NCBI GenBank assembly: GCA_964059195.1
Contig: CAXKWD010000009.1
Location: 147,741,890-147,805,889 of the forward strand
Length of the DNA stretch: 64,000 nucleotides
Source of the DNA: Ectobius pallidus
Lineage: Eukaryota; Arthropoda; Insecta; Blattodea; Ectobiidae
Direction of reading: 5' to 3'
Shown here: positions 48,180-58,016 of the stretch, piece by piece
How positions within the stretch are numbered: the first letter of the stretch is position 1
Layout of the letters: each line of letters starts with the position of its first letter
Notes under the pieces: generated by a model
What the model saw: only the letters and a program-made list of their open reading frames with translations
Databases searched by the model: none
What the model was told of the DNA's origin: nothing
Program-made: the position numbers and the translations under genes

Positions 48180-49752
48180 GTATTCACAAACTTCATTTTT
48201 ATATCATTGAGGGAGATTAATCTATTTGTATTAGATAGAAAACCTCCTTATGCCTTCAATGGGATTGAAATTTGGGGGGCTGCTGCAAAAACATATATGG
48301 ATAGGCTTCTGATCTATCAAAAGAAATGTATTAGAATCATTTACAATCTAAATGCTAGGGAGTCTTGTAGAGAATCATTCATTAATAAAAGAATTCTCAC
48401 TATTTACTCTTTATCTCTATATATATAAAAGGCTTTGTCCTGACTGACTGACTGAATGAATGACTGACTGACTGATTGACTGAATGACAGGAATCAAAGT
48501 ACAGCCTAAACTATAACAGGTAGAGACTTGGAATTTTGACAGTACCTTCGTTTCATAATGTAGGTGCTCACTAAGAAAGGATTTTGAAAAATTCTGATTC
48601 TAAATGCCAAAAATTAAATGTTTTTGACAATACTTAATCCCTTTTTACATAGAATTATCAATTCCAAATCACAGAATATATTGTTGCCAAATGGTATCAG
48701 GTGGGCTTGGAAAAAACAAATGAAATGCACTTTTGACAAATAAGAGAAGTTATCAAAATAATTCATGTTATAAATAAATAGCCTATTACAGAATGAAATC
48801 CACTAAAATAATGGAATCACATAACTTTCTCTACCCTGGACATAGAGAAAACAAAACGAGGTATGGTAATGTGTATATTATTATATTATATCGCAGGTAT
48901 TTGGAGAGAAAAGTATGAAAGTGATAATGCTTTATGGTAACATAAGAGTGGGAAATTTCCCGCCTCGATATTACAATTTTATGTGACAGGAATTTCTGTT
49001 TCTTCTTATTTAAACCTCTACCAGGCTTGCTGTGCACTGTACAAGCGATGGGATGCAAAATTCTAGATCCTCTATGAGCCATAAAAAACTATATCAAGCG
49101 TTTTCTGAGGGAATAGTTTGAGTGTAATAAGTCGTTCTTCCTATTTCAAATTATAAATGCCTATATAAGGACCTAGAATTTAAAATTGAAAATCCTTCAT
49201 AAGCTAATTTCCAATTACAAAATACAAAACCCGGGCGATGCCGGGTCTTTTAAGCTAGTATGCCTATAAAGCAATTATGTTTCTAATAGTAAATTACGCT
49301 CCAGAAAAAAATCATCATATCCATGAACATAACACGAGAAACAATATGAATTTTTACAGGAGTAATATTAATAAAAATGTAGCTATGAAAGGTGTACAAT
49401 ATCAAGGAATCAAGTTATATAATAAATTACTATCAGAAATTAAATCGCTTGCAGAGGTCTCAAAACGTCAATTCAAACTAAAACTAAAAGGATTCCTTAC
49501 AACGAAATGTCTGTATGGTCTAGATGAATTGTAAACATGTAGTTAGATTAGTTTTAGACTCAACACTGCTGTTATTTCAGTTATTATATATGAATTATTG
49601 TATGTAGGCTTAATCCAACATTTAAGTTAATGTAAATGTAATGTAAATGTTAACTAGATCAAATTTGTACTAAATTTAAGTTTAATTCAGTATTGCATAC
49701 TGAAACATGACAATGCCAGAAACTTGCAAAAGGACTATTGGCTACAAATAAA

Positions 49753-49804
<52 letters not shown>

Positions 49805-50066
49805 TGTATTTCTCCTCCATTGACAACAGAATTTAAACTTTTAAACTGTATTAAAAATTTTTATACTCAGCTACAAGAAGGCACAATAAGCAACTTAGGC
49901 CTATTACCAGGAAGTAATATACTGTAAATTGTAAGCTGTATCTCTTTAAGAAGAGGATACAATCTGTAATTGGATGGCTGCTAGTTTTTTCTTTAGGAGT
50001 GTCAAAGTGGAGGAGAAAAACAATATATTGAGGGCATAAGGAGGTTTTCTATCTAATACAAATACA
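48180..50066 (+). mobile_element. LINE insertion, 12-bp TSD, with nested Helitron-like element
   Basis: TTGTAATTCAAA is duplicated at 48168-48179 and 50067-50078. The coding part (48207-48413, 49259-49534) is the end of a LINE ORF: FNGIEIWGAAAKTYMDRLLI, IRIIYNLNARESC, then IKLYNKLLSEIKSLAEVSKR and a stop. An ATT microsatellite is at 49755-49800. The last 34 bp (50035-50068) are an inverted copy of 48226-48257, as seen when a LINE integrates with a 5' inversion. Without the nested element it is about 1.04 kb, heavily 5'-truncated. Confidence 0.8.
48414..49258 (+). mobile_element. Helitron-like element B, inserted in LINE ORF
   Basis: 845 bp, preceded by A (48413) and followed by T (49259), no target duplication; hairpin CCCGGGCGATGCCGGG, then TCTTTTAAG and CTAG. 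The LINE reading frame resumes at exactly the next base in the same phase. Confidence 0.93.
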
Positions 50067-51204
50067 TTGTAATTCAAAATTAACTTATGGAGGACTTTTA
50101 ATTTTTAAGTCCATATATAGGTATCTAGAGTCTGAAGCTAAGGAAAACGACCTATCACATTCAAACTATTCCCTCAGCAAATGCTAGATATATATTTTAT
50201 CGCTCATAGAAAACTTAAAATTATTTTGTAACCCATTGCTTCTACATACCATAAATGGTACGAGTTGAAATATGAAGAAATAAAAGTTCCTCTAACTTAA
50301 TGTTTTACTGTCTTTATGGGATATTTCATTTCCCACTTTCATGTTGTCTTACAACCATTTCTGGGCTAAAATCGAAATAAAATCAATATCAATTTCATAC
50401 ATTCTTCCCCAAAAATCTGAGACATAATCCTTTGCTGTACACATAGGACTAAAAATGTCCCAGCCTAATTTATCTCTTTTTACTTGCTTAGCTTACAATA
50501 AACATTCCTATTTCGCAACTAATACAATGCCTACAGCTATGAATAACATATCAGTGGATATAATTTTTTACTGACTTCTTATATAGCATACTCGTTGGCA
50601 CACACTCAGGCTGAGACAGCTGAAAATGTTGTCCCTGCAATACGACCTCTTATTCTACATCAAAATGTGAAGAGAGAAAGTGATATTCTCTATGTCGAGG
50701 GTACAGAAAGTTATGTGACTGCATCACATTGTGCTTTATTTTCGTGTATTTCATTTTTCATTAATTATTTTCACCAATGTATTAATTACATCGATAGGAT
50801 CAGAATTTGTTAAAGCCCAGTATTATGTAGTCCCCAAAGCCCTATGTGAACACTGTAAACAATACGCTGTTGTCATGACAACTGAATTGGATTTCATTTT
50901 TTCATTATACCAGTAATATTCTCAGAAATTATATAAATTTTCAAGGGAAAGAGTGGCTTGTTCGAATTTTAATGTTGACCGCGTTACTTCCCGGGCATAG
51001 CTGGGTATATGTGCCAAATTTTGTGCAAATCGGTAAAGAAATGTAGATTTGTATAGGGAATATACATACAATACATACATATATACATACATACCCATAT
51101 ACACACTTTCAATTTTATATATTACACTTGCTTCGCTCGTTGGGGGCTTAGCCCCCAAACCCCCAGTGAGATTTTCGGGACAAAGCCTTTTATATATAGA
51201 GAGA

Positions 51205-51346
51205 TTAAATCGATATATTTTCCAAACTGACTTCGCAAGCCACCAGTTGGAAACCTGTGTTCTATACCCATAGCATGCTTTTCAGTTCAACACCAGTAAT
51301 ATCGACTCCCCTCGCTGGATAATAAACATACTTTTTTGTGTTGCAG
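51205..51346. other. End of intron 1
   Basis: Short non-repetitive stretch leading to the exon 2 acceptor. Confidence 0.5.
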
Positions 51347-51556
51347 CTGCCATCGCGAAGAAGGTTTGTCTCACAGAAGAATGTGTGAGGACAGCCTCGT
51401 CTTTGTTGGCTGCGATGGACAAGGCTGCCAATCCCTGCACAGACTTCTTCCAATTCGCATGCGGGACGTGGAACAAGAAGCACGTGATTCCAGAAGACAG
51501 GAGCAGCATCAGCACGTTTGAAGTGCTTGCAGACCAGCTACAAGTCATACTTAAAG
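51347..51556 (+). CDS. Neprilysin-like exon 2: start of M13 ectodomain
   Basis: The acceptor is tttttgtgttgcag and the donor AAAG|gtagcc. The exon completes codon 70, encodes residues 71-139 and leaves one base. It contains the M13 N-terminal signature: C77-x4-C82, then an S-L-L helix, then NPCTDFFQFACGTW (98-111), then the HVIPEDRSS and STFEVL segments that family members share. C77/C82 should form a local disulfide; C100 and C108 normally pair with C-terminal cysteines that lie outside the window. This exon alone identifies the family. Confidence 0.95.
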
Positions 51557-51604
51557 GTAGCCTTGCATTTATGATTCTAGCTTTAGACACATGTGGGTAA
51601 TAGC

Positions 51605-52036
51605 TAGGGATGGGTCGATACCAGATTTTCTCAATACTCGATACCAATACATGATTTTCCCTCGATACTCGATACTTTGATACTCGATGCTGCCAACATT
51701 TCCAGTTTCAATAAATAGGTACATTAAAAATTAAAAGTTGAGAGAAATGTATTGTAATACCAACTAAATTAATTAAGTGTTCATATTTAATGAGTAAATT
51801 TAATATTATCAGTAGCCTATAATATTATTTTTAAACTCTACATTAAAACTAAAATTAGTTTTTGAAACAGTCAACTTACAAGTTTTTGTTAAAAAAATAC
51901 TAGCATTCTCACTTAATTGCAGAATTAAAAAGTATCCAAAAAGTACTGAGCGAGTTTTCTGAAGTATCGCTTGATGCCGATACCATGCAAGTATCGAGGG
52001 TATCAAGGTATCGAAAGTATCGAGGACCCATCCCTA
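51605..52036. mobile_element. hAT-like MITE, 8-bp TSD, in intron 2
   Basis: Ends TAGGGATGGGTCGATACC and, in reverse complement, TAGGGATGGGTCCTCGATAC; GTAATAGC duplicated at 51597-51604 and 52037-52044. Internal CGATACTTG/CGATACTCG repeats. It starts 48 bp after the exon 2 donor. Confidence 0.9.
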
Positions 52037-52309
52037 GTAATAGCCAATCAGAGGAGTTTGCACTGTTACACCACTTAATATTTTGCAGTTTGAGATGGTA
52101 AGAGCCATGTCATTGGCTGCCATTTTCTGTAACTCCACCCGTATATATGCATTTAACAATTGTGGCTGGTATACTTGTAAAACACTGTGGAATAACCATT
52201 CATGTTGTGTAGAATACAATAGGGAAGCTGAGGGCAGAAATATGGAAACCTGAAGTAGAGAGTATAGAATAGTTATTTACAATGTAAATGGCTCTACTAG
52301 AAGGATAGA

Positions 52310-52640
52310 AATAATAGCCATAAACAAGACCTCAAGGCAAGCTGTTATAGTTGATCCTTCCATCAGGATGGATCTCAACCTCCAACAATCAGGACAAGTA
52401 AATGAAGAAAAGAAGGGGATTTATGAACCTACAATCCCTTATTTTTCTGATAAAATATAACCTGAACACAGTAGAAGTTTTTGGCCTTTTAATTGGAGCA
52501 CATGGAGCTATTCCTAAATTTTTTGAAGATTTTTGGAAAAAGTACAGACTCCCTCCAACATTAAGAGATGACATTCTGACCACAGTGCTTAAGAAGTCTT
52601 GTCATATTCTTCATAATCACATAGGTTACCTATGAACTAA
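52310..52640 (+). pseudogene. LINE C-terminal fragment, one frameshift
   Basis: 52340-52455 reads AVIVDPSIRMDLNLQQSGQV then EEKKGIYEPTIPYFSDKI and a stop. One frame over (52402-52635) it continues YNLNTVEVFGLLIGAHGAIP to a stop after HNHIGYL. This is the end of a LINE polyprotein; a single frameshift separates the halves. Confidence 0.7.
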
Positions 52641-52687
52641 CATTTTATAATAATAATGAGAATTGCACACATTGTGCATGTGTAACT

Positions 52688-52804
52688 AACAAAATATTTA
52701 TATATTAAAACACACTGAAGTAAGCAATTAGAACAAACAACTAACATTTTATCGTTTGTTCTAATTGCTTACTTCAGTGTGTTTTAATATATAAATATTT
52801 TGTT
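52688..52804. repeat. Perfect 51-bp inverted repeat with 15-base loop
   Basis: Arms 52688-52738 and 52754-52804 are exact complements by eye; the loop AACTAACATTTTATC repeats a sequence at 52635-52650. As RNA it would form a 51-bp hairpin. Confidence 0.9.
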
Positions 52805-53500
52805 TAAAGTATACTGAGTCCATCTGGGCTACCTACATTGGGAGGTAGTTTTAAATAAAAAAATATATAGAACTCAACAGGCAAGCAAGTAGTTTAAAAA
52901 ATTAGCAATAGAGAGTTTTTTTATTCATGTGAGAATTCAGGCTCTTTCGGTTGGCAACAATTTGTCTGGAAAAACAGTTGAAAGTACCAGAAAAATTTGC
53001 AGAAAAGGAAGAATCCTGATGTATTTAAAAAATGTATAGCCTATATATCTTGAAGTTATCAAAAAGAAAATAAATTAATAATGAAAAATTCTTTGCTATG
53101 ATAAGGAGTTGCAGTTGAATTAATGGAAGCAAAAAGTTGTAAGTAGTTTTGAATGAAACTGTTCTGTTGGCATTTTGTGTTTTGTCAAAAACATTTAAAC
53201 CATCTAGGTTATGGACCAAATTCTCAATGCTAAATAGTTATATATATGCTTTTATGAATTGTAAATGATTAATAGGCCCTACATACATGATAATAATAGC
53301 AGTAGGAATAGTAGTATTTGTAGTGGTTAAAATGAAGGAATTGGAAAATTATTTATTTGAATGAAAGTTAAGAGAAAGACAGTGACAGCTGATGATATCC
53401 TCAATCATAATGGGCTAGCACTTTTCCTTTTATAGCTCAGCCTGTAAAATGGAAGTTTACATAGTCAGAGAGAGTTAAACAATGTTTACGATTCACAATA
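52805..53500. other. Nothing recognised
   Basis: About 700 bp of intron 2 without an identified repeat. Confidence 0.4.
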
Positions 53501-53639
53501 AAATAAAACAATTAAGGGAACTCCTTCAGAATAGCGTAGCCAGCCATGCTCTGCCATTAGCGACCGTGCCCCTCCGAGCCGCAGGGAACAAAAGAGAACC
53601 AAACGATTGGCGCAAGGGTAAAATTTCCCGTCATATTCA

Positions 53640-53895
53640 ATGTAAGACATAATAAACCCAGCGCTATTCAGTATATTGCTCCTAAACTAATACAAATGTT
53701 CCTAACCTAACATAACCTGTCACTGACCTAGAATTTGGCTGTCACTACTTCTAGAAGTCTTATTACCCTTCCAAGTCTTTCGTAAAACATCGTTACTTGG
53801 CACAGACCCCGCGCTATGCAGAATACTGCTGCTAAACTAACATGACTGTTTCTAACCTAACATAACCTGTCAGGGACCTAGAATTCTTAATGCAG
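53640..53895 (+). repeat. Two diverged units with CCTAACCTAACATAACCT
   Basis: 53655-53740 and 53808-53890 are related (CGCTAT.CAG.AT..TGCT..TAAACTAA ... AACCTAACATAACCTGTCA). The CCTAA core equals the insect telomere repeat, but only two units per copy. Confidence 0.6.
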
Positions 53896-54193
53896 AAGCT
53901 TTTTTACCTCCACATCTACATAAAACATCCCTACAACAGTCGTTTATCTACCGAATTCAATCGGCATGTAATCATGTTCGTAATATTGGCAACATTGAAG
54001 ACTTGGTCCCACTCACTACGGCCCGGTTATGATGGCGGTCACCTTATTCTCAAGTTTAGCGCAATTAAGTTATTTTGTCTAGCTAACCTCTTTTCTCCAG
54101 TTTTCCTAACGAAACATTTTTACCATGTCATTTTCTAATATTTTTCTACTCCCTAATCCATTCAAGATTGCCTTCTCAATATTTAACAATACG

Positions 54194-54906
54194 AGTTATT
54201 GAAATATCAGCAGAAGATGCACTAATACTCCACACAAGCTTTAGGCACATTTATGTTATGTCACATATATGGTTCACATTGAGTGTATTCTAACACAATA
54301 ACAAGGCAAATCCTTCCGACAGAGCACGAGTGCACGGCACAGAATCCTCTGTGTATTCCATGAGAGGATTAATTTATATCAAGATAATCTGTGGCAAAAG
54401 ACAAATATAAGGTATTCACTCGATATTCACATTTTGTTTCTCAGCGCAGCATGGCGACAAACTATCCTTGTATATTGTCGCCGACACTCCCGACCATACC
54501 AAATATTAAAAATGCGGGAGTGCCCCTTGTACCAAATATTAAAAATTCGAGAGTACCCACAGGTTTGCCTTGTACCCAACAGTTTGTCAGCCTGTTTATC
54601 CTCGAAGAATTCGCTAGATCGTGGTATAAAAGAAAGTGCTTCTGCTGGGGGTGGGTTGGGCCGGGATATATCTCATGCGACGCTGCACGTTATATTTGGT
54701 TTTTCCCAGTTATTTAAATATCAGCAGAAGATGCACTAATACTCCATACAAGCTTTAGGCACCATGTTATGTCACATATGTGGTTCACATTGAGCGTATT
54801 CTAACACAATAACATGGCAAATCCATCCGACAGAGAGCTTGAGCACACGGCATGGAATCCTCTGTGTATTCCACGAGAGGATTAATTTATATCAAGCTAA
54901 TCTGTT
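54194..54906 (+). repeat. 200-bp direct duplication around an R12 element
   Basis: 54194-54393 and 54712-54906 are about 90% alike (TATCAGCAGAAGATGCACTA ... GAGGATTAATTTATATCAAG). The R12-type TIR element (54396-54715; interior GAATTCGCTAGATCGTGG) sits between. The right copy ends about 20 bp before the exon 3 acceptor. Confidence 0.8.
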
Positions 54907-54927
54907 TATAATTTCTGGGTGTTACAG

Positions 54928-55011
54928 GAGTACTGGAGGAGCCTATCAATGTCCATGACAGTGAAGCTACGCAGAAAGCAAAGAGGTTCTACAATTCCTG
55001 CATCAACATAC
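54928..55011 (+). CDS. Neprilysin-like exon 3
   Basis: An 84-bp exon with acceptor ttctgggtgttacag and donor C|gtaagt. It supplies codon 140 (G|GA) and residues 141-167. It carries the A-x-x-x-F-Y-N-S-C-I-N motif that in M13 peptidases follows the first helical region; C164 corresponds to human C143, which pairs with a cysteine in the next domain. It is flanked by a 200-bp direct duplication that ends about 20 bases before the acceptor. Confidence 0.93.
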
Positions 55012-55425
55012 GTAAGTATCTGTTGCCATTCCAGCAAACCTCTTCCACACTGTGCTCAATCATTCAAAACATCAAAGAAAACGAAAAATCAGATTTAGTA
55101 TCGAGAAATATCACACAAAAATATTGTTTAACACACAATAAACACGCTTGTTACTTCATAATAATTTATCACTTACTAGTAACATGTTTTTGAGAGATCT
55201 TCCTCTCATCTTCAGCTATGTTTAATTGTTAAACTTTTATCCTGTACCACCAGATCTTGCTGCTGTGGTTTTATGAGTTTTCTGCTTAGCCGAAGCTCAT
55301 TCTCCCCTGGCATGCTAAAATTTTAAAGCTCATTCCTGTTTTTCTGTATATGGATCTTCTCCAGAATTCTCCACATTGCTTGCACAATACAATATATATG
55401 CACTTTACGACAACACATCAACCTA
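55012..55425. other. Intron 3, nothing recognised
   Basis: Unassigned. Confidence 0.4.
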
Positions 55426-55820
55426 CAGTGAACTCTCGATAATTTGGACCTCAATATACTGGACTTCGGATAACTCGGACAGATTCTTGACGACCCAGAC
55501 CCAGATCTACCACTTCAGGACTGCAAGAGAAGTAATTATTCAAAAGCAACAGAAAAAGTGTACACAGAAGAACATTTACAGTTTCTCCCGGCCTAAATTT
55601 CCTCATAACAATATGTTCAAAGTGCCCACATCAATCATCATCATGTCCTAACAATGTAACAGTGTGTATTTCAGACCCTCACTAGAAATTTTAAGACAGA
55701 GCTTAAACACGAGATTTCATTACTTAGATACCATTCCCTCATTTCCCCTCCATAAGCCAGACATTTCATAACTCGGACAGACCCCTGCATACTTTAGTCC
55801 GGTTTATCGAGAGTTCACTG
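55426..55820. mobile_element. pogo/Tigger-like MITE, TA target duplication
   Basis: Ends CAGTGAACTCTCGATAATTT and, in reverse complement, CAGTGAACTCTCGATAAACC, with TA on both sides. The interior repeats TCGGATAACTCGGAC-type blocks. The 91-codon frame inside is not a gene. Confidence 0.85.
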
Positions 55821-56103
55821 TACAATCAATGTTCAACTTATAGTTCCTGAGTGAACCATACCACAACCCCAGTTGGCAAGGAGCAAAGCCCAACAGTCAA
55901 GTTTCACAGTAATGTGTCTTCTCTCCGAGTAAAATTGTAGCAGCTGAAGCCAATTCTGCGCTCGACAGTGTAGTTTCTAGTTTTTCCAGAGAGAGCATTA
56001 CAAAACATATTTTCGTCTGTTTTGTTTGCATAATGGCTTGCATTCGAAGAGAAATGGCATATTTTAGAGCAGTTTTTACAGTGTGCTGTAACACATTAGT
56101 GCC

Positions 56104-56465
56104 TGCCTCTAGATCCGAAGGTCATGGGATCAAACCCGGCCACAGTTAGGACGTAAAAATCCTGGGCACAGAGTCTTCCGAGAGGGGCTTTAAGCTGGGG
56201 GGCCCATGTCATAGATTTACAGAACGTTAAATAACTCCAAGCCTAAATTAGAGCCTCTGGACAAAATTTCTCAGCCCTATCACATCCAAGTAATACCTTA
56301 GTTTCTGGAGGGGGGTTGAGAGACGATGAGCTTACCACTGTCCCTCTGCCATCTCTCAGAAAATAAGCGTAACAAAATTCACATAGGTAACAGAAATCTT
56401 TACTTGGAGGCCCTTTGCCCCAACATAGGAGATATAGGAAACCAGATACAGTAACACATTAGCAC
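56104..56465 (+). mobile_element. SINE-like element, family F, with tRNA-like head
   Basis: CTAGATCCGAAGGTCATGGG and a B box-like GGGATCAAACCCGG, then the body shared with 18832-19010. Confidence 0.55.
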
Positions 56466-56595
56466 ATGATCTTCGGCTATGTTTGATTGTATTACATGAA
56501 AAATTTGTAACATTTGTTAGGGTTACACAAATTTAATTAAATTATTTATCGATTTAGGAAAATAAAATTTGTTTACAAATATATACACTCATGGC

Positions 56596-57334
56596 CATGG
56601 GCGTACGGTGAACTACTGTTTGGAGGGGGGTTGAATATAATGTTGTCTGAGCTCCATGTCCTTGCCTACACCGTAACTTAAAATACTGTTTTTAGTAACT
56701 AAACTGTAAATTGTATTGTGATCATTAGTAGTTCCTACACTATAAATAATATGTTAGTTATGCAGCACAGTATTTCAAACTGTTTTCTTTAGGTATCTGT
56801 CTATTTCTTAACTACTGTTACTGGTTTTTGGAGCTAATTCCATTCCAGAAAATTTGGTTTTACATATTGAAAGCTGATATTCACTGGACTCCTGAGATCC
56901 AACCGATCACACCTTATAAATATCCAGGTTATCGAATCCTTTATGAGAAATTCTGAAGGAAATTTTGTTTATCAGTAACACATCACTTTTATACGAAGTA
57001 TACAATTAAAAACCCACCCGTATTAATTAATTATTTAATAACAACAGGCCTATGATTTCCTGTACAGTAGAAGTTATTTAAGATCATTTGCTCATTGAAA
57101 TTAAGTATGTGCATTATTAGGCTATTAAATAAAGTACAAGAGTATAGAATCATTAATGAGAAACTGAAATTTACAAGAGTTATTTTTAAATAATGCTGTG
57201 TCATGTAAAAAAGTATAACAAAATAACCAAACCAATGTTTTTTTAATTATTGAACATCATGTTATAATCCTAAAAATCGCAGATATTTCGGGAGGGGTTT
57301 TAACCCCCCAACCCTCCCCCACCATATGCCCATG
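56596..57334. mobile_element. hAT-like MITE family R11, 739 bp, 8-bp TSD
   Basis: Ends CATGGGCGTACGGTGAA and CACCATATGCCCATG; CTCATGGC duplicated at 56588-56595 and 57335-57342. Confidence 0.88.
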
Positions 57335-57544
57335 CTCATGGCCCACCTAGCGAATTGGATGAAGCACTAGTCAAGAAAAATCTACATTATCTGATTCAAC
57401 TAACAGTATGGCTGAAGATCTTTATACAGAAAAACAGGTATGAGCTCCAGATTTCAACATCCCAGGCGAGATTGAACTAGGCCTGATTGGAAAACTCCTA
57501 AAGAACAACTTCTAATACCTTGCATTTTGATTTCAATGTTACAG

Positions 57545-57750
57545 CGCAGATCAGGAAGCTGGGGGATTCGCCCCTCAGAGAGGTCCTGGCTTCTCTGGGA
57601 GGCTGGCCAGTCACTTTACCCAACTGGACGCCACCAAACTTTTCTGTGGAGACACTTCTTGGGCGCCTGAGAGGCGAGTTTAACGAGGGCGTTCTCATCG
57701 AGCAGTGGGTGGGACCTGACGACAAGAACTCCAGCGTGAACATCCTCCAG
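57545..57750 (+). CDS. Neprilysin-like exon 4
   Basis: The acceptor is ttcaatgttacag. The exon completes P168 and encodes residues 169-236. I chose the donor CAG|gtgggc at 57751 because it leaves phase 0 and reads straight into exon 5. The stronger-looking AAA|gtaaga 13 bases downstream would shift the frame. The exon contains a GGWPV segment, a WVGPDDKNSS segment close to the family pattern, and three N-glycosylation sequons (NWT 194, NFS 199, NSS 229), as expected for an extracellular domain. NWT is followed by proline and may not be used. Confidence 0.94.
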
Positions 57751-58016
57751 GTGGGCGGACAAAGTAAGAGAGAAGCGAGGCTGCACGCTCTCAACACACA
57801 CACTTGACACTTACACTAAATGCAAACAACTCAGGGAAATACAGGTCAAAAGATATTTTGTATTGAACACTATGTAAAGTCCTCTAAGTGACACTCTACA
57901 ATTATTTACCACTAAACATCTTTATTATGACAAGCAAATTGATATCAAATTTATTAAGTGCCAGAATGGTACTTTATGAGATTGTGTGGGGATGGGAAAA
58001 TGTCTATCTGTCTCTA

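Larger units (their letters stand above)
48130..51204 (-). mobile_element. Helitron-like element A, split by a LINE
   Basis: The minus-strand start A|TCTCTCTATATATAAAAGGC is at 51204. The 3' end at 48130 has a decayed hairpin (GCCCAGGTATCGTCCGGG on +) and CTAT instead of CTAG. The interior (50079-51204) matches 26601-27653. The LINE insertion occupies 48180-50066. Confidence 0.7.

Noticed and set aside
53700..53875. Interstitial telomere repeat (CCTAA)
   Set aside because: Only two CCTAA units in each of two diverged copies; too short to be telomeric.
57751..57763. Alternative exon 4 donor AAA|gtaaga
   Set aside because: Better donor consensus but it would break the frame into exon 5; the phase-0 donor at 57751 preserves the family motif.
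57616..57810. Minus-strand frames opposite exon 4
   Set aside because: Shadows of the GC-rich neprilysin-like exon.
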